A stretch of 64,000 nt of DNA, taken from assembly GCA_000149265.1 (NCBI GenBank), contig CH002905.1, positions 71,251 through 135,250 on the forward strand. Reading direction: 5' to 3'. Shown piece after piece: positions 34,745 through 56,624 of this stretch. Below the pieces are notes generated by a model that was not told the origin of the DNA, searched no databases, and saw only the letters and a list, made by a program, of their open reading frames with translations. This DNA comes from Ciona savignyi (lineage: Eukaryota; Chordata; Ascidiacea; Phlebobranchia; Cionidae). Each line of letters opens with the position of its first letter. Position 1 is the stretch's first letter. Both the position numbers and the translations under genes were made by a program.

Positions 34745-34982
34745 TTAATCCTTCGGCCAAACGATTGTAGGTTCAAACCGGGTTGCTGGCTAGTAGGTTG
34801 TGTCACTTAGCAGATACTGTCGAAACCACTAAATTATTTGGTTCTACCAAAATTGAAGGAACATCTCAATTGAAAGAAAACACTGCAATAGCTCCGGTAA
34901 CCAGACGATGTACACGGGGTAATTTGGTAACGCCCTGTGCGCTTTACTATGCACGGGAATGAACATGAATATCCGATCTGGG
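34745..34982 (+). repeat. Diverged SINE copy
   Basis: Head CTTCGGCCAAACGATTGTAG, middle AGCTCCGGTAACCAGACGAT and tail GAACATGAATATCC are recognisable. Confidence 0.65.
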
Positions 34983-36015
34983 TGTTGATTATGTATTCAT
35001 TAGCGGATTTCTTTACCTCTGCTTAAATAGGTGTGTTGATCCAGTGCATATAACCACGATTGAGGGAATCGGCCGTTCAGTTAAAACGATGCTCATATGT
35101 ACCCAATGGCGTATAAAAATAAGTTACATTTACTTAACACAGTACGCGCCGCTTAATATAACCACCTTTAGACCAGACCATTTTTTTTATAATATCCGAA
35201 TGGCCATAAAAACCGAAGTCGAAATAAACGCGCCTGAATCGACGCCGTAAGCACATGAAGTCCAAATACCGCCAAATTGATCGTTTAGCCGAAGTAACAG
35301 TGTGACGTTGGCAGTATACAAAGTGTAGTACTGTAACAGTACAAGTGACGGTAAAACCAAGTATTGTTTAGTAGGAAATTCACGTCATAGCGATTAGGCT
35401 GTTTCGTCAGTAAGCCCTTAAGACCCGGCAGAAAGCGCATACGCAGCATGTATGCGTACAGAAAACACGCATGTTGAAAAGGCGAAGTTAAGTGTGTAGC
35501 GAAAAATACTGTAAATATACGCTTTAAGATGCCCTGCACTATTAACTGGGAAGCCGGTTTCGACCCAACGATACTTCACGCAAAGAGCTGCACAACAGTG
35601 ACCAAATAAGTAATTGCACTGAATCATAATTTTTTTGGACAGTCAGCAAGATTTCAATATAAATACAGAACCATTCCCGAGTTTTCAACTTTTTTTAATA
35701 GTTCTGTGGATAAAATCGACAAAAGGGTGACTTGCTCCTTTGAAACTGATCGAAATGGCACCATAAAAATAGAAAAAGGCACAGAGTAAGTAAAACCTGA
35801 AACAACACGACCAGCATTTCATTCTTTTACGAAATTCACGATTTTTTAAGTCCGTACCCGGTTTACCGTAAACCGAGTAGGAAATTGGTAATTAAACTAA
35901 GTGACAGTGGGAGTTTTTGGATTTTATAATTCTCATGTACAAGGATTGGGGATGGGGTTTGGTAATAGGATATGTTGGCATGATTAAAGGCAAATTAGGA
36001 TAAAATATTTCCGAG

Positions 36016-43771
<7,756 letters not shown>

Positions 43772-44574
43772 GATTTATATTGCTGATATGTCAAGATTGA
43801 CCAAGTTAATTGAAATAAATTGAAGCTATGTTGATAAACTGAAAATAAGAAATAGTACATTAACATTAACACAATTCAACCTTGTAAACAGAAATGCAAT
43901 GGTTGTATGGTATCACCTAATTTGTCACCTTAATTAGAGCTATTGCATTGGGTTGTATATGATTGAGAGTTTCTTCATGACCCAAAAATCCATTGGATTT
44001 GGGCAATGTCCGTATAGTGTTTTCCACAAAAACACCACCAACAGGCTAGGGACAAGTTTCAATCAATAAATATTAGTTGGAATATTAACATCATGCGCAC
44101 ACACATTGCCATTGGGTTATTTTCCCATTCAGCAAAAAGTTTTCAGGATAGCTAGTAATTTTGACATTCTTGTGTTTAATTTGCATGAAAAGACACCAAC
44201 ATTAGTTAACCCTGAGGTTTATTGGTGTTGCCCTGATTCTTTTTTGAAAAAATTATTTTGTGTTACTGCCTTTTTTGATGCGCTTGTTTAAATTCGAACA
44301 GGAAAACAATTCGACCGAAATTTCTGTTAGTTAATCACTTGTATACATAGTATATTATGGAAAGCCTGGAAGCTTTCTGCAAGATCTCATTCAGGTAATA
44401 AATTGTAAAAAAAAAGTATGTGTCCATCCATGACATTTTTCTTATTTGTTTAAACTATTTTTAGTCAATTTTTTTAAAGTTTAACATGAATTTGTTATCT
44501 TGTACATACATCATGCTTTTTAGACTGGTACTTGGACATAGTACTTTGCTACATTGGTTAATGAGCTTATTAGT

Positions 44575-44765
44575 TTAGTTTTGGTTTATTTTTTGTTTCC
44601 ACGATGAAAACATAAAGGACTGCTGATAAAAATTTGGAAAATGGGGAAAAAACGGCAAAACGACAGTCGTTAGAACACGTTTAAAAAAGCAATAAATTAT
44701 TAAATTTCGGTATAATTAGACGTGGCCGCTAAACCTAAACAAAAAATAAATGTTTATAAAAAAAT
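44575..44765 (-). repeat. Dispersed ~200-bp repeat (CACGTC family)
   Basis: Minus-strand copy with GGCAAAACGACAGTCGTTAG, GGTATAATTAGACGTGGCCG and CTAAACCTAAACAAAAAATA. Confidence 0.7.
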
Positions 44766-45502
44766 ACACTATTAAGTTAAATAAAATGTATAGCAATCTC
44801 GTTTTACTGCAACACATACATGCAATTAAACAAATAGCTGCGTAATCTCTATACCAAGCGATAATCTTACGCAGTTCAACACGTGTTGCTATTTGGCATT
44901 TGCTTTAATTTATGATATGTCTTGAGCATGATAATGTGCACAAAATGTACATTTGCATAATACATTAATATAGACCGATTTCGAAAGACTTAATTTAGTT
45001 TATTTTACGAAAAGCACTAACTAAAAGTATTTAACTAATCTATAAGCTGATACCAGAATTGTATGTCCTCTGCTTAACCTTGTAAGAACTTGTGGCATGT
45101 ATCACATTTTTTAAAGAGAGGTTGTCGCTTTATAAGCTTTTTATTACACGTCATTTCGTTCAAAAGACGGGGACACGTGCACGACTAGCCATACTTGTAC
45201 AAACATAAGATTATTGGTTCATGTTTATTTGTTGTTGGACCTCGGGCCAATAATTTAGATAATATAGTTTACAGATCTAAATTAGAACGTGCTTTCATTT
45301 CGATTATGCATTCGTTTCCTCAGGTTCGTTTTAGAATGCCATAAAATTGACATTACCGTGCCACTTGTGACGTCATATAAAAAGAGAGTCGATATTAAAC
45401 TTTTTGCTTGCCGAGCACTTAACAAATACAAAAATAATTGTGACACAAAAAAAATCAAGTTAGCTTTAATCAAATTTATTCTGGAAAAGTTACTTCCACT
45501 TG

Positions 45503-45787
45503 TCCGGTCGGTTAGTCTGGCGGTTAAGTGCGTCTCCTTTCAATCGAAAGGTGCGAAACTGGTCGCTAGCTAGTCGATTGTGTTCTCGGGCTAGGCACTT
45601 TACGGACATTACCTGAACCCAGTGGATTAATGGGTTCTACCAAATTGAAGGAACGTGTCTATCATACACAACACACTGCAATAGCTCCGGCAACCCGACG
45701 ATTGGCGCGAGGTGATCTGACGATTGCCCGTGTTTTAACCCCCTTGGTTTTCCCATTCACGGGGATAAACATGTATATATCCTAACT
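45503..45787 (+). repeat. SINE copy, full length
   Basis: Head GTCGGTTAGTCTGGCGGTTA, middle TTTACGGACATTACCTGAAC, AGCTCCGGCAACCCGACGAT and tail ATGTATATATCCTAAC. The tRNA-like B-box region is partly lost (AAAGGTGCGAAACTGG). Confidence 0.92.
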
Positions 45788-46127
45788 TAAGTTATTGCTA
45801 TTGGTGTGGCTGTTTTAAGGAACAAATAAGAATAAAGCGAGGTTTCCCCGTTGCCAAGCACATCCGCATTTCGTCATCAATCCCAAGAAGGCGATCCCTG
45901 TTTTACATTAATTTCAGTCAGAGCAAGAAATCCGTGTTCACAGAGCCATGAAGATTCAACTGGCACGATTATTTTGGTGGCTTTTGCATAGATGATTGGA
46001 TAGGATTTGTAAGGAAATGGCCAAACGTCCAAACCTAACTAAGTCAACATGGTGGATGGTGGACGTCTTGATTACAATACATTTGTGGGCTCGCGTTTTC
46101 ATTTTGTACTTTACTGACTGGGGCGTT

Positions 46128-46322
46128 GTCTAAGCTTGCTTCAGAATGGTCTAAGCTTGCTTCAGAATGGTCTAAGCTTGCTTCAGAATGGTCTAAGCTT
46201 GCTTCAGAATGGTCTAAGCTTGCTTCAGAATGGTCTAAGCTTGCTTCAGAATGGTCTAAGCTTGCTTCAGAATGGTCTAAGCTTGCTTCAGAATGGTCTA
46301 AGCTTGCTTCAGAATGGTCTCT
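46128..46322. repeat. Minisatellite, 21-bp unit
   Basis: Nine nearly identical units of GTCTAAGCTTGCTTCAGAAT plus G, each with a HindIII-type AAGCTT. As 21 is divisible by three, the forward frame is open and would read SKLASEW repeats. No splice or start context supports translation. Confidence 0.95.
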
Positions 46323-46742
46323 GGCGAGCTGCGTAGCGAAAAGTTAACTTTCCACAGTACGCTTATTAATTTTATAGTAGCCACGATTTGTTAATTCTTA
46401 ATCTCAAAAACGATTCAGTGTAGTTGTATTCTGCGTCTCATTTCATTTACAGTTATGTTCGCGAAGCAAGTTACTTAGGTTAATGCAAGTTAGAGTCTGA
46501 AGTACGTTATACAACATAACGCCAGTTGTTTATTCTGAGGTATGTTATATTTTACTATATCCAGAATATATAGAGCATTTTACGAAGTCCGAAAAGTTTA
46601 GGTGCGAGAAATTTCACATCTGCACGTTTTACTAACTGTTCTAAATTAGGTGGGAAAACTATGTTAACGATTTAAACTGCGAAGATACAAAGACCGGTAC
46701 GAGGTGATAATTACGTAACGAGTAATAACACGTGAGAGTCGG

Positions 46743-46944
46743 TGTTAATAAGTTCCTTTACTTATTATATCCTTGCGGTACCTTTATCGAATAGATCACA
46801 CGATACGATTGATTCAGATATTGACTCAGTGTATTACAACTAACAGGCGACACACGCGCGTCAACACTACTCGTGATAATAAAGAGAATGACCGAACACG
46901 ACATCACGTGTTTAACAAGTAACTAAATCAAGCGGTTTCCAACA
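46743..46944 (-). repeat. Gypsy-type element LTR (3' LTR in element sense)
   Basis: 202 bp, about 99% identical to 56625-56826. Preceded on the plus strand by the target duplication GTCGG. Confidence 0.95.
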
Positions 46945-47138
46945 TCCTCCTTTCTGAGGCAAAAAACACAATTGTTTGAAACAACATAGTTACACAAAAC
47001 TTTATCATGGTACGCTATGGATAATGTCATGTACATTTAAGTTTGACACACATATACTGCACATTATCATTTTGGACTAAACATAATCTTTTAACCATGC
47101 CGGTTGTCTATGTACTCTTTGTGGTCTGTAATTATAAC

Positions 47139-47462
47139 TGTAACATCTGTAAATCGTTTTGACTCAAAATTAATGTTTTTTGAAACGTCTATGTTCATTA
47201 TTGTGACGTCATTTTAGTAATAATTATTATGCTTTATATTCCTGCAACCTCGTGGAATTTGAATAGACCTATATATACGGAAAAACAGTTGAAAATCGCT
47301 GATCGCTGATCGCTGATCGCTGAACGCTGAACACTCATCAGTAAATAAACTACCATCCACCAAGTGAGATCAAGTGTGCGGGCCAGCGCGTTAACACTGT
47401 TTTTCATGTAAAGGACTCGGGTGTTAAATTAAGTATAGGTCGCACCAAATAGAGGCCTTACA
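47139..47462 (+). repeat. BEL/Pao-type element 5' LTR
   Basis: 324 bp, TG...CA ends. It includes a short run of GATCGCT heptamers (about 47298-47330) that varies in number between the two LTRs. Confidence 0.95.
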
Positions 47463-50400
47463 TAAGTTTTCAACTGATCCATATTGAATTTACTGATTCT
47501 TACTGATTAATGATTTATTGGTATACCTACTGATTACTGACCAACTGATTAATTTACTGTTACTTACTGAATTTTGAATTTACTGTTACTGATTTCTACC
47601 GAACTTATTATTGTACCGATTTGTACTTGCTTTGCTGGTACTGTCTGTTACGTCACAGTAACCTTTATCGTTGTATCTTTCCTGTTGCTGACATGGAATC
47701 TGTCGAAAGAAAGGACTTTGACCGGATAGAAATTATCCTGCGGCAAAAAAAATATATGCTCGCTGAAGTGATAATGACGGACTCGAGCATGGGTCCAAAA
47801 CTGAATGAGCTGATTACTGAGATTGAGCGCCTCTACGCCGAGTTGATGATCCTCGCGCCAAAGGCTTACTCGCAAGAAGATTTAAACGACCAAGGCCACC
47901 CCCTTCTGCAATGTGTGGTACAAAGCCAACTAGAATTTAAAGGGAGGGCTACTGAATGGCTTCTAAGTGCCGAAAAGGCTCCCAGCATAACAACGTCGTC
48001 CAATATGACGAGGAGTTCTAGGTCAAGTACAAAACGACGGGAAGCGTATGTCCAAGCTCAGAAGGCTCGTCTTGAAGCACAGCAAGTCGCTGAAAGTGCT
48101 CGTGAGCGTGCAGAACTAGAGGCTAGAGAAGCTGAGCGCAAAGCAGAGTTGGCCGAGCTTGAATTACGTGCTTGGGATGAGCAGCTCCCAACTCCACACA
48201 TCGAAAATGTTGCCGTCAACCCCACCACGAAACACATACCGATTGCTGCAGAGGTGGGTGCGATGCCACGACATGATGCACATGCACATAAAGAACCGAT
48301 GATTCGGCCGCTGCCGAATGGTGACGACGCTTATCAAACACCGCCACGTAAACGTACAGAACCTGCCGTGCTGAACTATCGACAAATGAATGCTGACGTT
48401 ACTCTACCGCCACGACCAGAAATAATGAAATTTAACGGAGACCCTCTAGATTACCATGAATTTGTACGGAATTTTGAAACCCATATAGAGCAACATGTAA
48501 AGTCAGAGACGACCCGTTTGATCTACTTGCTACAGCAGTGTGAACCTGAGGTACGGCGTCAATTGTCGCACTTCACTAAGGATGCTCTAAGTGGTTACCG
48601 ATTGGCCCGTGATCAGTTGTTTCAACTGTATGGGAGACCACACATTACCTCCAAGGCTTGCAGTAAACTGCTGGCGAAGACGCCGGTCGTTGGAGAAAGG
48701 GATCCAGTCGGATTATTGAAACTAGACATATTGTTACAGAGATGTAAGAGTGCCCTTGCTGACGTCGGAGAATACGCGGGAATTAACTCACTGCACTGCC
48801 TATTACCGATTATAAACAAATTGCCTGATAGCCTACAGACAAAATGGATCGAGTGGTCTGTCTGCGTTGCTGAGGAGAAATGCCGGGACGCTGGCTTCCT
48901 AGACCTCGTTGCGTTTGTCGCAAGACAATCGAAGATTTATAATTCTCTGTATGGAGAAAGCTTGTACAGTCGTGAGCCAGGACGATACCGGAAAGCAGCC
49001 GCCTTCAATACCCTACACGAGATTACAGAACAACTACCGAATATGTGCGATTTATGCGACAAGAAGCATGCGCTACCGCAGTGCTTTAAATTCAAGAAAA
49101 TGAACGGACGCGAACGACGCGAGTTGGCATCTGTCAAGGGATTGTGTTTTCGGTGCCTGCAAAGAGGTCACCGTGTGGCAGAATGTCCTTCAGCAGAATG
49201 CTGTGGGGAATGTAAAAGTACGTATCACCACTCGCTTTTGCACTACAGATTTACTAAAGTTCCCAAACCCGACAAAACTGATGATCAAGCGAAAGCAGCG
49301 ACGTCATGCTCTTCCATACTTTTCGAAAGTCACCAGTCTTATCATACAGAAGAGTACAAAGCGAAGGGCGTATACATGTGCGTGGTACCAGTGAACGTCC
49401 GATACAAGAACCGCGAGGTGCCGGACTTACGCCTTTCTCGATTCCGGATCTTCGGCCACGTTATGTAACAGTACTCTAACGAGCGCTCTTGGCATTACAG
49501 GAACTCCCAAACAGATATCCCTGACCACCCTCTGTGCTGAATCGACGTACAACGGTATCACTACTGACCTAACCGTTTGTTCATTAGACGGTGAAACTGA
49601 AGTTGAAATACAGAATGTAGTGTCAGTGGACCATATTCCAGTACGACCAAACATTCTTCCACGAAGGAATGTGTTAGATAAAATGAATCACCTGAAAGGT
49701 ATAGAATTTCCACAAGTTGGTGGTGGCACCGTTACCCTTCTCATCGGAATAGATGTACCAGAAGCGTTGTGGGTACAGAAAGTCCTCAAAGGAAAAAGAG
49801 ATGAACCTGTTGCGTGGAAAACGCCCTTCGGTTGGTCTTTGATGGGCCCCTCCCTATCGCCGTGTTCATCGACCACTATACAGAACAATTTAACGACTAC
49901 GTCTGACGCTTTATCACGTCAGATTAATCGTCTATGGAACACTGACTTTGGCGATTCGACGGCCGTCCTCGCGTCGCCAACGTCAAGAGAAAGATCGTAT
50001 TGCCCATGAATTAATGAAAAAGTCAGTCTCTATGGTAAATGGCCATTTCCAATTACCACTGCCGAAAAAACCTTGTGCTCGTGAGTTACCTGACAATCGC
50101 GTGATGGCGCAAAAGCGCGCTGATGGTCTCAAGAGACGTTTACTGAAAAACGACGAACTACACGTGAAATATACTGATGCTGTACAGTCATACATTGAAA
50201 AGGGGTATGCGCGGGAAGTACCCGCTACTGAAATTCACGCTTCTAGAAAACGGTGGTTTATTCCCCACCCACCCTGTCGTACATCCACGCAAGCCCGGTA
50301 AAGTGCGCGTGGTGTTTGATTGCGCGGCGAAACATAATGGCGTTTCGCTAAACGATGTACTGATGCAAGGACCAGATTTAACGAACAGTCTCATAGGTGT

Positions 50401-52361
50401 GCTGACTCGCTTTCGTCAGAACCAAATCGCCCTAGTGGCCGACGTGGAAGGAATGTTCCACCAAGTTAGAGTCGATCCAAGGGATACTGATATGCTGAGC
50501 TTTCTTTGGTGGAAAGGTGGCAATTTACAAGATGACCCGACGTGTGTACCAGATGCTGGTCCATTTGTTTGGTGCGACGTCGTCACCTAGCTGCGCGGCA
50601 TTCTGTTTAAAGGAATGCGCCCGTGTGTACGGAGACGATTACGACGATTTGGCTGCGAATGTGGTCAAGAATAACTTTTACGTCGACGACTGCTTAGTGT
50701 CTGTCGAGAACATTGAGAAAGCTACCAAGCTTGTAACTGATCTGCGAGAGCTACTTGCTCGTGCAGGATTTCGCCTAACGAAATGGTTGTCTAACAATGC
50801 GGAAGTACTGAAAACGATTCCTGAAAAGGAGAGAGCAAAGAACGCGTCTTCTCTTAATATCGATGCTTGCTTGGACGAGCGCGTCCTTGGTGTGCAATGG
50901 AGAGTCCAATCGGATGAATTTTCATTTACCGTTACACCACAGAAGAAGCCGGTAACCAGAAGAGGAATTTTGTCGGTCGTTAGCTCGATATACGACCCCC
51001 TGGGTTTCGCGGCCCCCGTCCTGATTAAAGGGAGGCTGTTGTGGCAGAGACTCTGTAAACGAGGATTAAACTGGGATGAAAAGGTCTCCCAAGAAGAGGA
51101 AAATGAGTGGATCACCTGGCTGGAAGATTTACCTGGACTCGAACAAGTTAGAGTCCAACGCTGCTTTAAACCACCGTCACTGGGAAAAGTTATTCATACT
51201 GAACTTCATCACTTTGCAGATGCATCTACCGTGGCTTATGGCGCAGTGTCTTATCTGCGTTTTATTGATAGTAAAGGAAATATACATTGCTCGTTTCTCA
51301 TCGGAAAAGCCAGAGTAGCTCCGATGAGCACCATGTCTATTCCACGACTTGAATTAACGGCAGCCGTTCTAGCTGTCCGCCATGACCAATTAGCCAGAAG
51401 AGAATTAAACTTGACGAGCTGCCAATCAACCTTTTGGACAGATTCCACCGCGGTATTACAGACAATATACAATTGTAAGAAACGATTTCCTACGTTTGTT
51501 GCCAACCGAATCGCCGAAATCGAGCGCTATGCAGATATTAATCGTTGGAAATTCGTCCCTACTGAACTGAATCCCGCCGATGACGCAACCCGCGGACTTA
51601 CCACTAAACTACTGACACAATCCGGACGAGGAATAAATGGACCCGACTTTCTATGGCAAGCGGAGAGCAAATGGCCTGTATGTCCAGTGTCGCTTCCAAA
51701 GGGCCTGCTTACTGACGAAGCTTTGAATACACTGTTCGTAGAAGTGGAATCTATTGTTAATTCAAGGCCGCTCGTTCCTGTCATTATCGATCCGCACAGC
51801 GATGAACCGATAACGCCGAATCACTTGCTGTTACTGCGTGATTCACCAAATGAAGCTCCAGGCCTCTTCGATGAGAAAGCGTCGTACGCAAGACGAAGAT
51901 GGGTCCAAGTGCAACATATGGCCAATATATTTTGGAAACGCTGGGTGTCAGAATTTTTGCCCAACTTGATTAAACGCCAAAAATGGTACAGCAAAAGATC
52001 AAACTTTGAAATCAACGATATAGTGCTGCTAGTGGACGAGAGCCAGCCCCGTTCGAAGTGGGTACTGGGCCGTGTAATGGACACATATGCTGATAAATAC
52101 GGAGTCGTGCGTACGGTTCTGGTTAAGACGCCCAACAGTCTCGTAAAGCGGCCAATTGCTAAATTGTGTCTGATTGTTGATTCCGAAGATTCCTAAACGT
52201 TTGATACGTAGCCTTTGTATTTCGTTTATATGACACCACTTCCCTTTATTGCGTGTGTACTGACCGCTTAACGCATTTCTACCGATATTTCGTTGTTGTT
52301 CACTTTACCGATGTTTTGTAATGTTTTTTAAATATATGGGACATATATTTGTGGGGGGGTA

Positions 52362-52750
52362 TGTAACATCTGTAAATCGTTTTGACTCAAAATTAATGTT
52401 TTTTGAAACGTCTATGTTCATTATTGTGACGTCATTTTAGTAATAATTATTATGCTTTATATTCCTGCAACCTCGTGGTTTTCTTTCCCTTTTTGTACTG
52501 ATTCCTCTACCGACACATACTGAAACAATTTTACTGAATTTGAATAGACCTATATATACGGAAAAACAGTTGAAAATCGCTGATCGCTGATCGCTGATCG
52601 CTGATCGCTGAACGCTGAACACTCATCAGTAAATAAACTACCATCCACCAAGTGAGATCAAGTGTGCGGGCCAGCGCGTTAACACTGTTTTTCATGTAAA
52701 GGACTCGGGTGTTAAATTAAGTATAGGTCGCACCAAATAGAGGCCTTACA
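52362..52750 (+). repeat. BEL/Pao-type element 3' LTR
   Basis: 389 bp, matching the 5' LTR without substitutions in the aligned parts. It is followed by the ATAAC target duplication. Confidence 0.95.
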
Positions 52751-55700
52751 ATAACCATGAGCATTAGGTACTGTTGATGGGTTACTATGTATGTCAGGGT
52801 TTACATTATAATGTAAATAATCATCAAAACAAAAATCAGATGCTTTATCCAATCGAATGTGAACACGGTTACGCTTGTAAATGACATTTTGATCAGATCT
52901 AACAAGGTAAGTGCGCGTTCCAATTTTCTTTTGTACACTTCCTTTCACCCATCCTTTCCTTTCGGGATTTTGAAAATAAATTTTCTGGCCAACATGCAAT
53001 GTGCTCAAAGGTTTCGCCTTTTTGTCATAACAGCGCTTTGTTGTTTGCTGTTGCTTCTGTCTTTTATGAAAGTCAAAGTTCTTGGAGGTTCTTGTGATGG
53101 TAGGTATAATAGACCGTGTTATCCTGCCAAACATAATCTCCGCAGGACTAGAATTTGTTCCTTGTCTGGGTGTGTTTCTCATCTCCAGCAAAGCAAAATA
53201 TTGATCAGAGTGATCACTTCTTGTCCTTTTCAGCATGCTTTTAATATTCTTAACAGCTGATTCTGCTTTACCATTTTCTCTTTGGTGACCAGGGGGAAGA
53301 GGTTATATGTGTAATTCCCCATTTCAGCATGAAGTTCTTAAATTCCTCTGACATAAATTGGGTTCCACAGTCAGAAGATAGGCATTTTGGAATTCCATAT
53401 CGAACAAAATGTCTTTTTAAACAAATAATGACTTGTTTCGCAGTAGTACATGTCATCACATCTACTTCAATAAAATTAGATAAATAATCCACAGTTATTA
53501 AGTATCTTTTACCATCTAGTTCACACAAATCAACACCAACTTTTTCCCAAGGTGAAATTCCTTCATTATGTTGAATTAATGGTTCTTTCTGGTTCCTCGG
53601 TTTCAATTCCTGACATGTGGGACAACTGTCAGCAATTTGTTGAATTTCTTTTGACATTCCCAGCCAAAATACTGTATTTCGAGCTCTGCGCATCATACTA
53701 TCATATCCAAGATGTGCAGTATGTAGCTTTACCTTGATCTCCTTTCGCATTTTCTGTGGTATCCAAATTCTTTCCCCTTTCAGAATTATATCATTTTGAC
53801 AACTCAGTGTGTCTCTTATCGGGAAATAAGGCTTTACTTTAGTAGGCAAGTCAGTTTGATATTCAGGCCAGCCTTCTTTGATGACTTTCAGTAAACTTTG
53901 TGCTTCGTCATCACTTTCCATAGCCTGTTTCACAGAAATCAGTTGTTTATCAGGAATATCGTCGAGACTGTTAACATTCATGACCCTAGAAAAATAAGGA
54001 TCTTCCTGACTTTGGCCTTTTAGAAACGCACGACTCAGCGTATCCGCAATTGTCAATTCCTTTCCTGGAATGTATATGAACTCTATGTCATATCTATGTA
54101 GACGCATAATCAACGCCTGCAGTCTCCTTGGCGCTTGACACAAAGGTTTCTTAAAAATTGCTTCTAATGGCTTATGATCATTGTGTATGACAACTTTCCG
54201 CCCATACGTGTACTGATCAAATCGTTCAAGTCCGAATACTACAGCCAGACTTTCCTTTTCAATCTGCGCCCAATTGCGTTCTGCGGGTGACAATGCTTTT
54301 GAAGCATACTCAATCGGTCGTTCATCCTGCAGTAGAACAGCTCCCAATCCATCTTTGCTACTGTCAACTTGCAACACCAGCTCCTTATCTGGGTCATAGT
54401 AAGCAAGAATGGGTGCTTTACTCATTTTTCTCTTGACTGCTTGCAACGACTCTTCACATTCAGAATTCCAATTCCACTCGGTTCCTTTCCGGGTTAATTT
54501 TCTAACAGCTTCCAGATCATCAGCCAGGTTTGGTAGAAATCTTGACAAATATTGTACCATACCACATATTCTCTTGACTCCGGTGACATCTTCTGGAGCG
54601 GGCATCTTCATAATGGCTTCCACTTTTGCTGGATCAGGTTCTATTCCGCGAGCTGTTATTTTATGTCCCATGAAGGTAAGTTCAGTTTTCTTCACGACTG
54701 CTTTCTCATCATTTAACAGAATGTTCTTGTCTAAACACTTTTGTCTTAGTTTTCTTAGGTTCGACTCATGATCAGCCTCTGCTTCTTTTGTTGTGTTTCC
54801 ACATCCAATCACCATCACATCATCCGCAACTGCAAAAACTCCTTTCAGGTTGTACAATGCTTCATTTAGACGTTTCTGGAAGATTTCACTACTCACTTTT
54901 AACCCAAATGGTAATCTAGTCCATCTAAAACGACCATGTGGTGTTATCATCGTAGTAAGTTTGCTCGATTCTTCATCTAAACGAACATGCCAGTAAGCCT
55001 GTTTAACGTCCAGCTTGCTGAATATTTTTGCATTATTCAGATGCGGTAAAACATCTTCTAATGTTGGGAGTTTGTAATGTTCTCTTTTTAAAGCAACATT
55101 TAATGGTTGGGGGTCAATGCATATCCGCAACTTGCCATTCGGTTTCTGTGTTACCGCCATTTGACTAACCCAGTCTGACGGTTCATCGACAGGTACAAGT
55201 ATTCCTCTCTCCACAAGACTATTAATCTCTATTTTTACTTTGTCTTGGATTGCAATCGGAATCCTACGGCATGGCAATACTCTTGGTTTAACTGAACCAT
55301 CCACCTTGTAAAGTTGCTATTCCTAAATCCCCCAGGCCAGAAGCAGTTTCCACTTTGGAAATGAAATTGTCCTCATTAACTGTTATCAAGTTCATCCTTC
55401 TTATGGTTGACAGACCCAATAAACAATTATAACTGTTTTTGACAACTACAAATGTTATATCTGATACAGAGCAATCTTTAACATTTCTTACCTCTAGTGT
55501 TGCCTCACCAAGAGGTTTGAAGGTAGTCTTGTTCCACATAATTAACTTCTTGGAACACGGTTTGACTTGCTCTTTTCGAACATATTTCTGACAAATTGTG
55601 TTGACATCTGCAGCACTATCGATTTGAAATCTTACATCACAATCGTTCACTTGCAGCAGTGCTGTAATCCTTGGCTTTTCTTTTGTGCAGATCTCTTGTA

Positions 55701-56624
55701 AATAAGCATCATCGCTTTCATAATCAGATTGCTGTCCTCTGTGAGTTCTATCTTGCACAGCGTTGATCCTCTTTCTGCATTTCACCTTGAAATGATTTCT
55801 TCCATTACATGAGGAACAAGTCTTTCCCCAGGCTGGGCAAAAGGATTTTCCTCTTTTATGTTTATTACCACAAAAATCACACTCTTTGTGGAAAACTGAT
55901 GGATATCTTGTGTTCTTTACATTTCTTCTTCCTATGGTGACTTTTTGGATTTGATTGCTCCTTGCTTTCATCTCCATTGATTGTTTTCCAGACAGTTCAT
56001 ATGCTCTGCATATTTGAATGGTTTTGCTCAATGTCAGATCATTTTCTCTGAGCAAGATTTCTTGCAATTTTCCCAGTCAACAGTAAATACTACTTTATCA
56101 CGCAGCATTCTATCAGTATCTTCAAAGTTACATAATTCTGCTCGACTTCGAAGCTCAGTTAGGAAAGAATCAAATGGTTCACACAGTTCAATGTTCCAAA
56201 ATCTAAAGGACTCAACAACAATATTCTGTTTCGGAATACAATGTTCTGCAATTTTGTCCATCAGATTTCCAGGGTCATCTTTGTTTTCATTTTCTCCATA
56301 AACAAAATGCCTTGAAACTTCAATGATCTGAGGACCAGCACAATGCAGAATAATTGCACTTTGAATCTTCTTACTCTTACCGGTGGCTCCACTAGCCAAC
56401 AAATAAATTTCCATTTGTTGCCTCCATCTCTTGAAAGTTTCAGCCAAATTGCTGTCATTCAAGTCTAGTGCAGGTGGACTTCGAAGATTCGATTCGCCCA
56501 TCGTAAATCACAAGTTATATATCTAGTCTTTCAGGTCTAGGTTATAACTTTTCTTTTCAGATCGTGTAATCAGTACAATTGTCGCTAGGCTACCGTCTTT
56601 AGGTTTCCAGCTTCACTGCCACCA

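Larger units (their letters stand above)
33883..36015. other. Gap between convergent ShKT gene and IDH2
   Basis: It contains the ShKT gene 3' UTR, a SINE (34187-34494, with a small internal duplication of GACTAGCTAGCGACTAGTTT), a second weaker SINE (34745-34982) and unique AT-rich sequence. No gene could be supported here. Confidence 0.6.
43772..46742. other. Region upstream of IDH2 up to the LTR element
   Basis: It holds the IDH2 promoter, an old SINE fragment (about 43895-44065), a CACGTC-family repeat (44575-44765), a full SINE (45503-45785) and the 21-bp minisatellite at 46128-46322. I saw no gene. Confidence 0.6.
47139..52750 (+). mobile_element. BEL/Pao-type LTR retrotransposon, broken, nested in the Gypsy-type element
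   Basis: LTRs at 47139-47462 and 52362-52750 start TGTAACATC and end CCTTACA. They show no substitutions where they align and differ only in length. The flanking duplication is ATAAC (47134-47138 and 52751-52755). A G-rich polypurine-like tract (GTGGGGGGGT) precedes the 3' LTR. Parts on the plus strand: a gag-like region (about 47690-49250) with coiled coil, a DUF1759-like domain and Cys-rich knuckles; a protease-like region (about 49370-49900); reverse transcriptase of the BEL/Pao A17 type (about 50280-51000, with FYVDDCL); RNase H (about 51190-51480); and a C-terminal integrase-associated domain (about 51720-52190). It is very recent by LTR identity, yet broken in a handful of places. Confidence 0.93.

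Noticed and set aside
46126-46347. Open frame reading repeated SKLASEW
   Set aside because: It is the 21-bp minisatellite read in frame; period divisible by three, no promoter, splice or conserved context.
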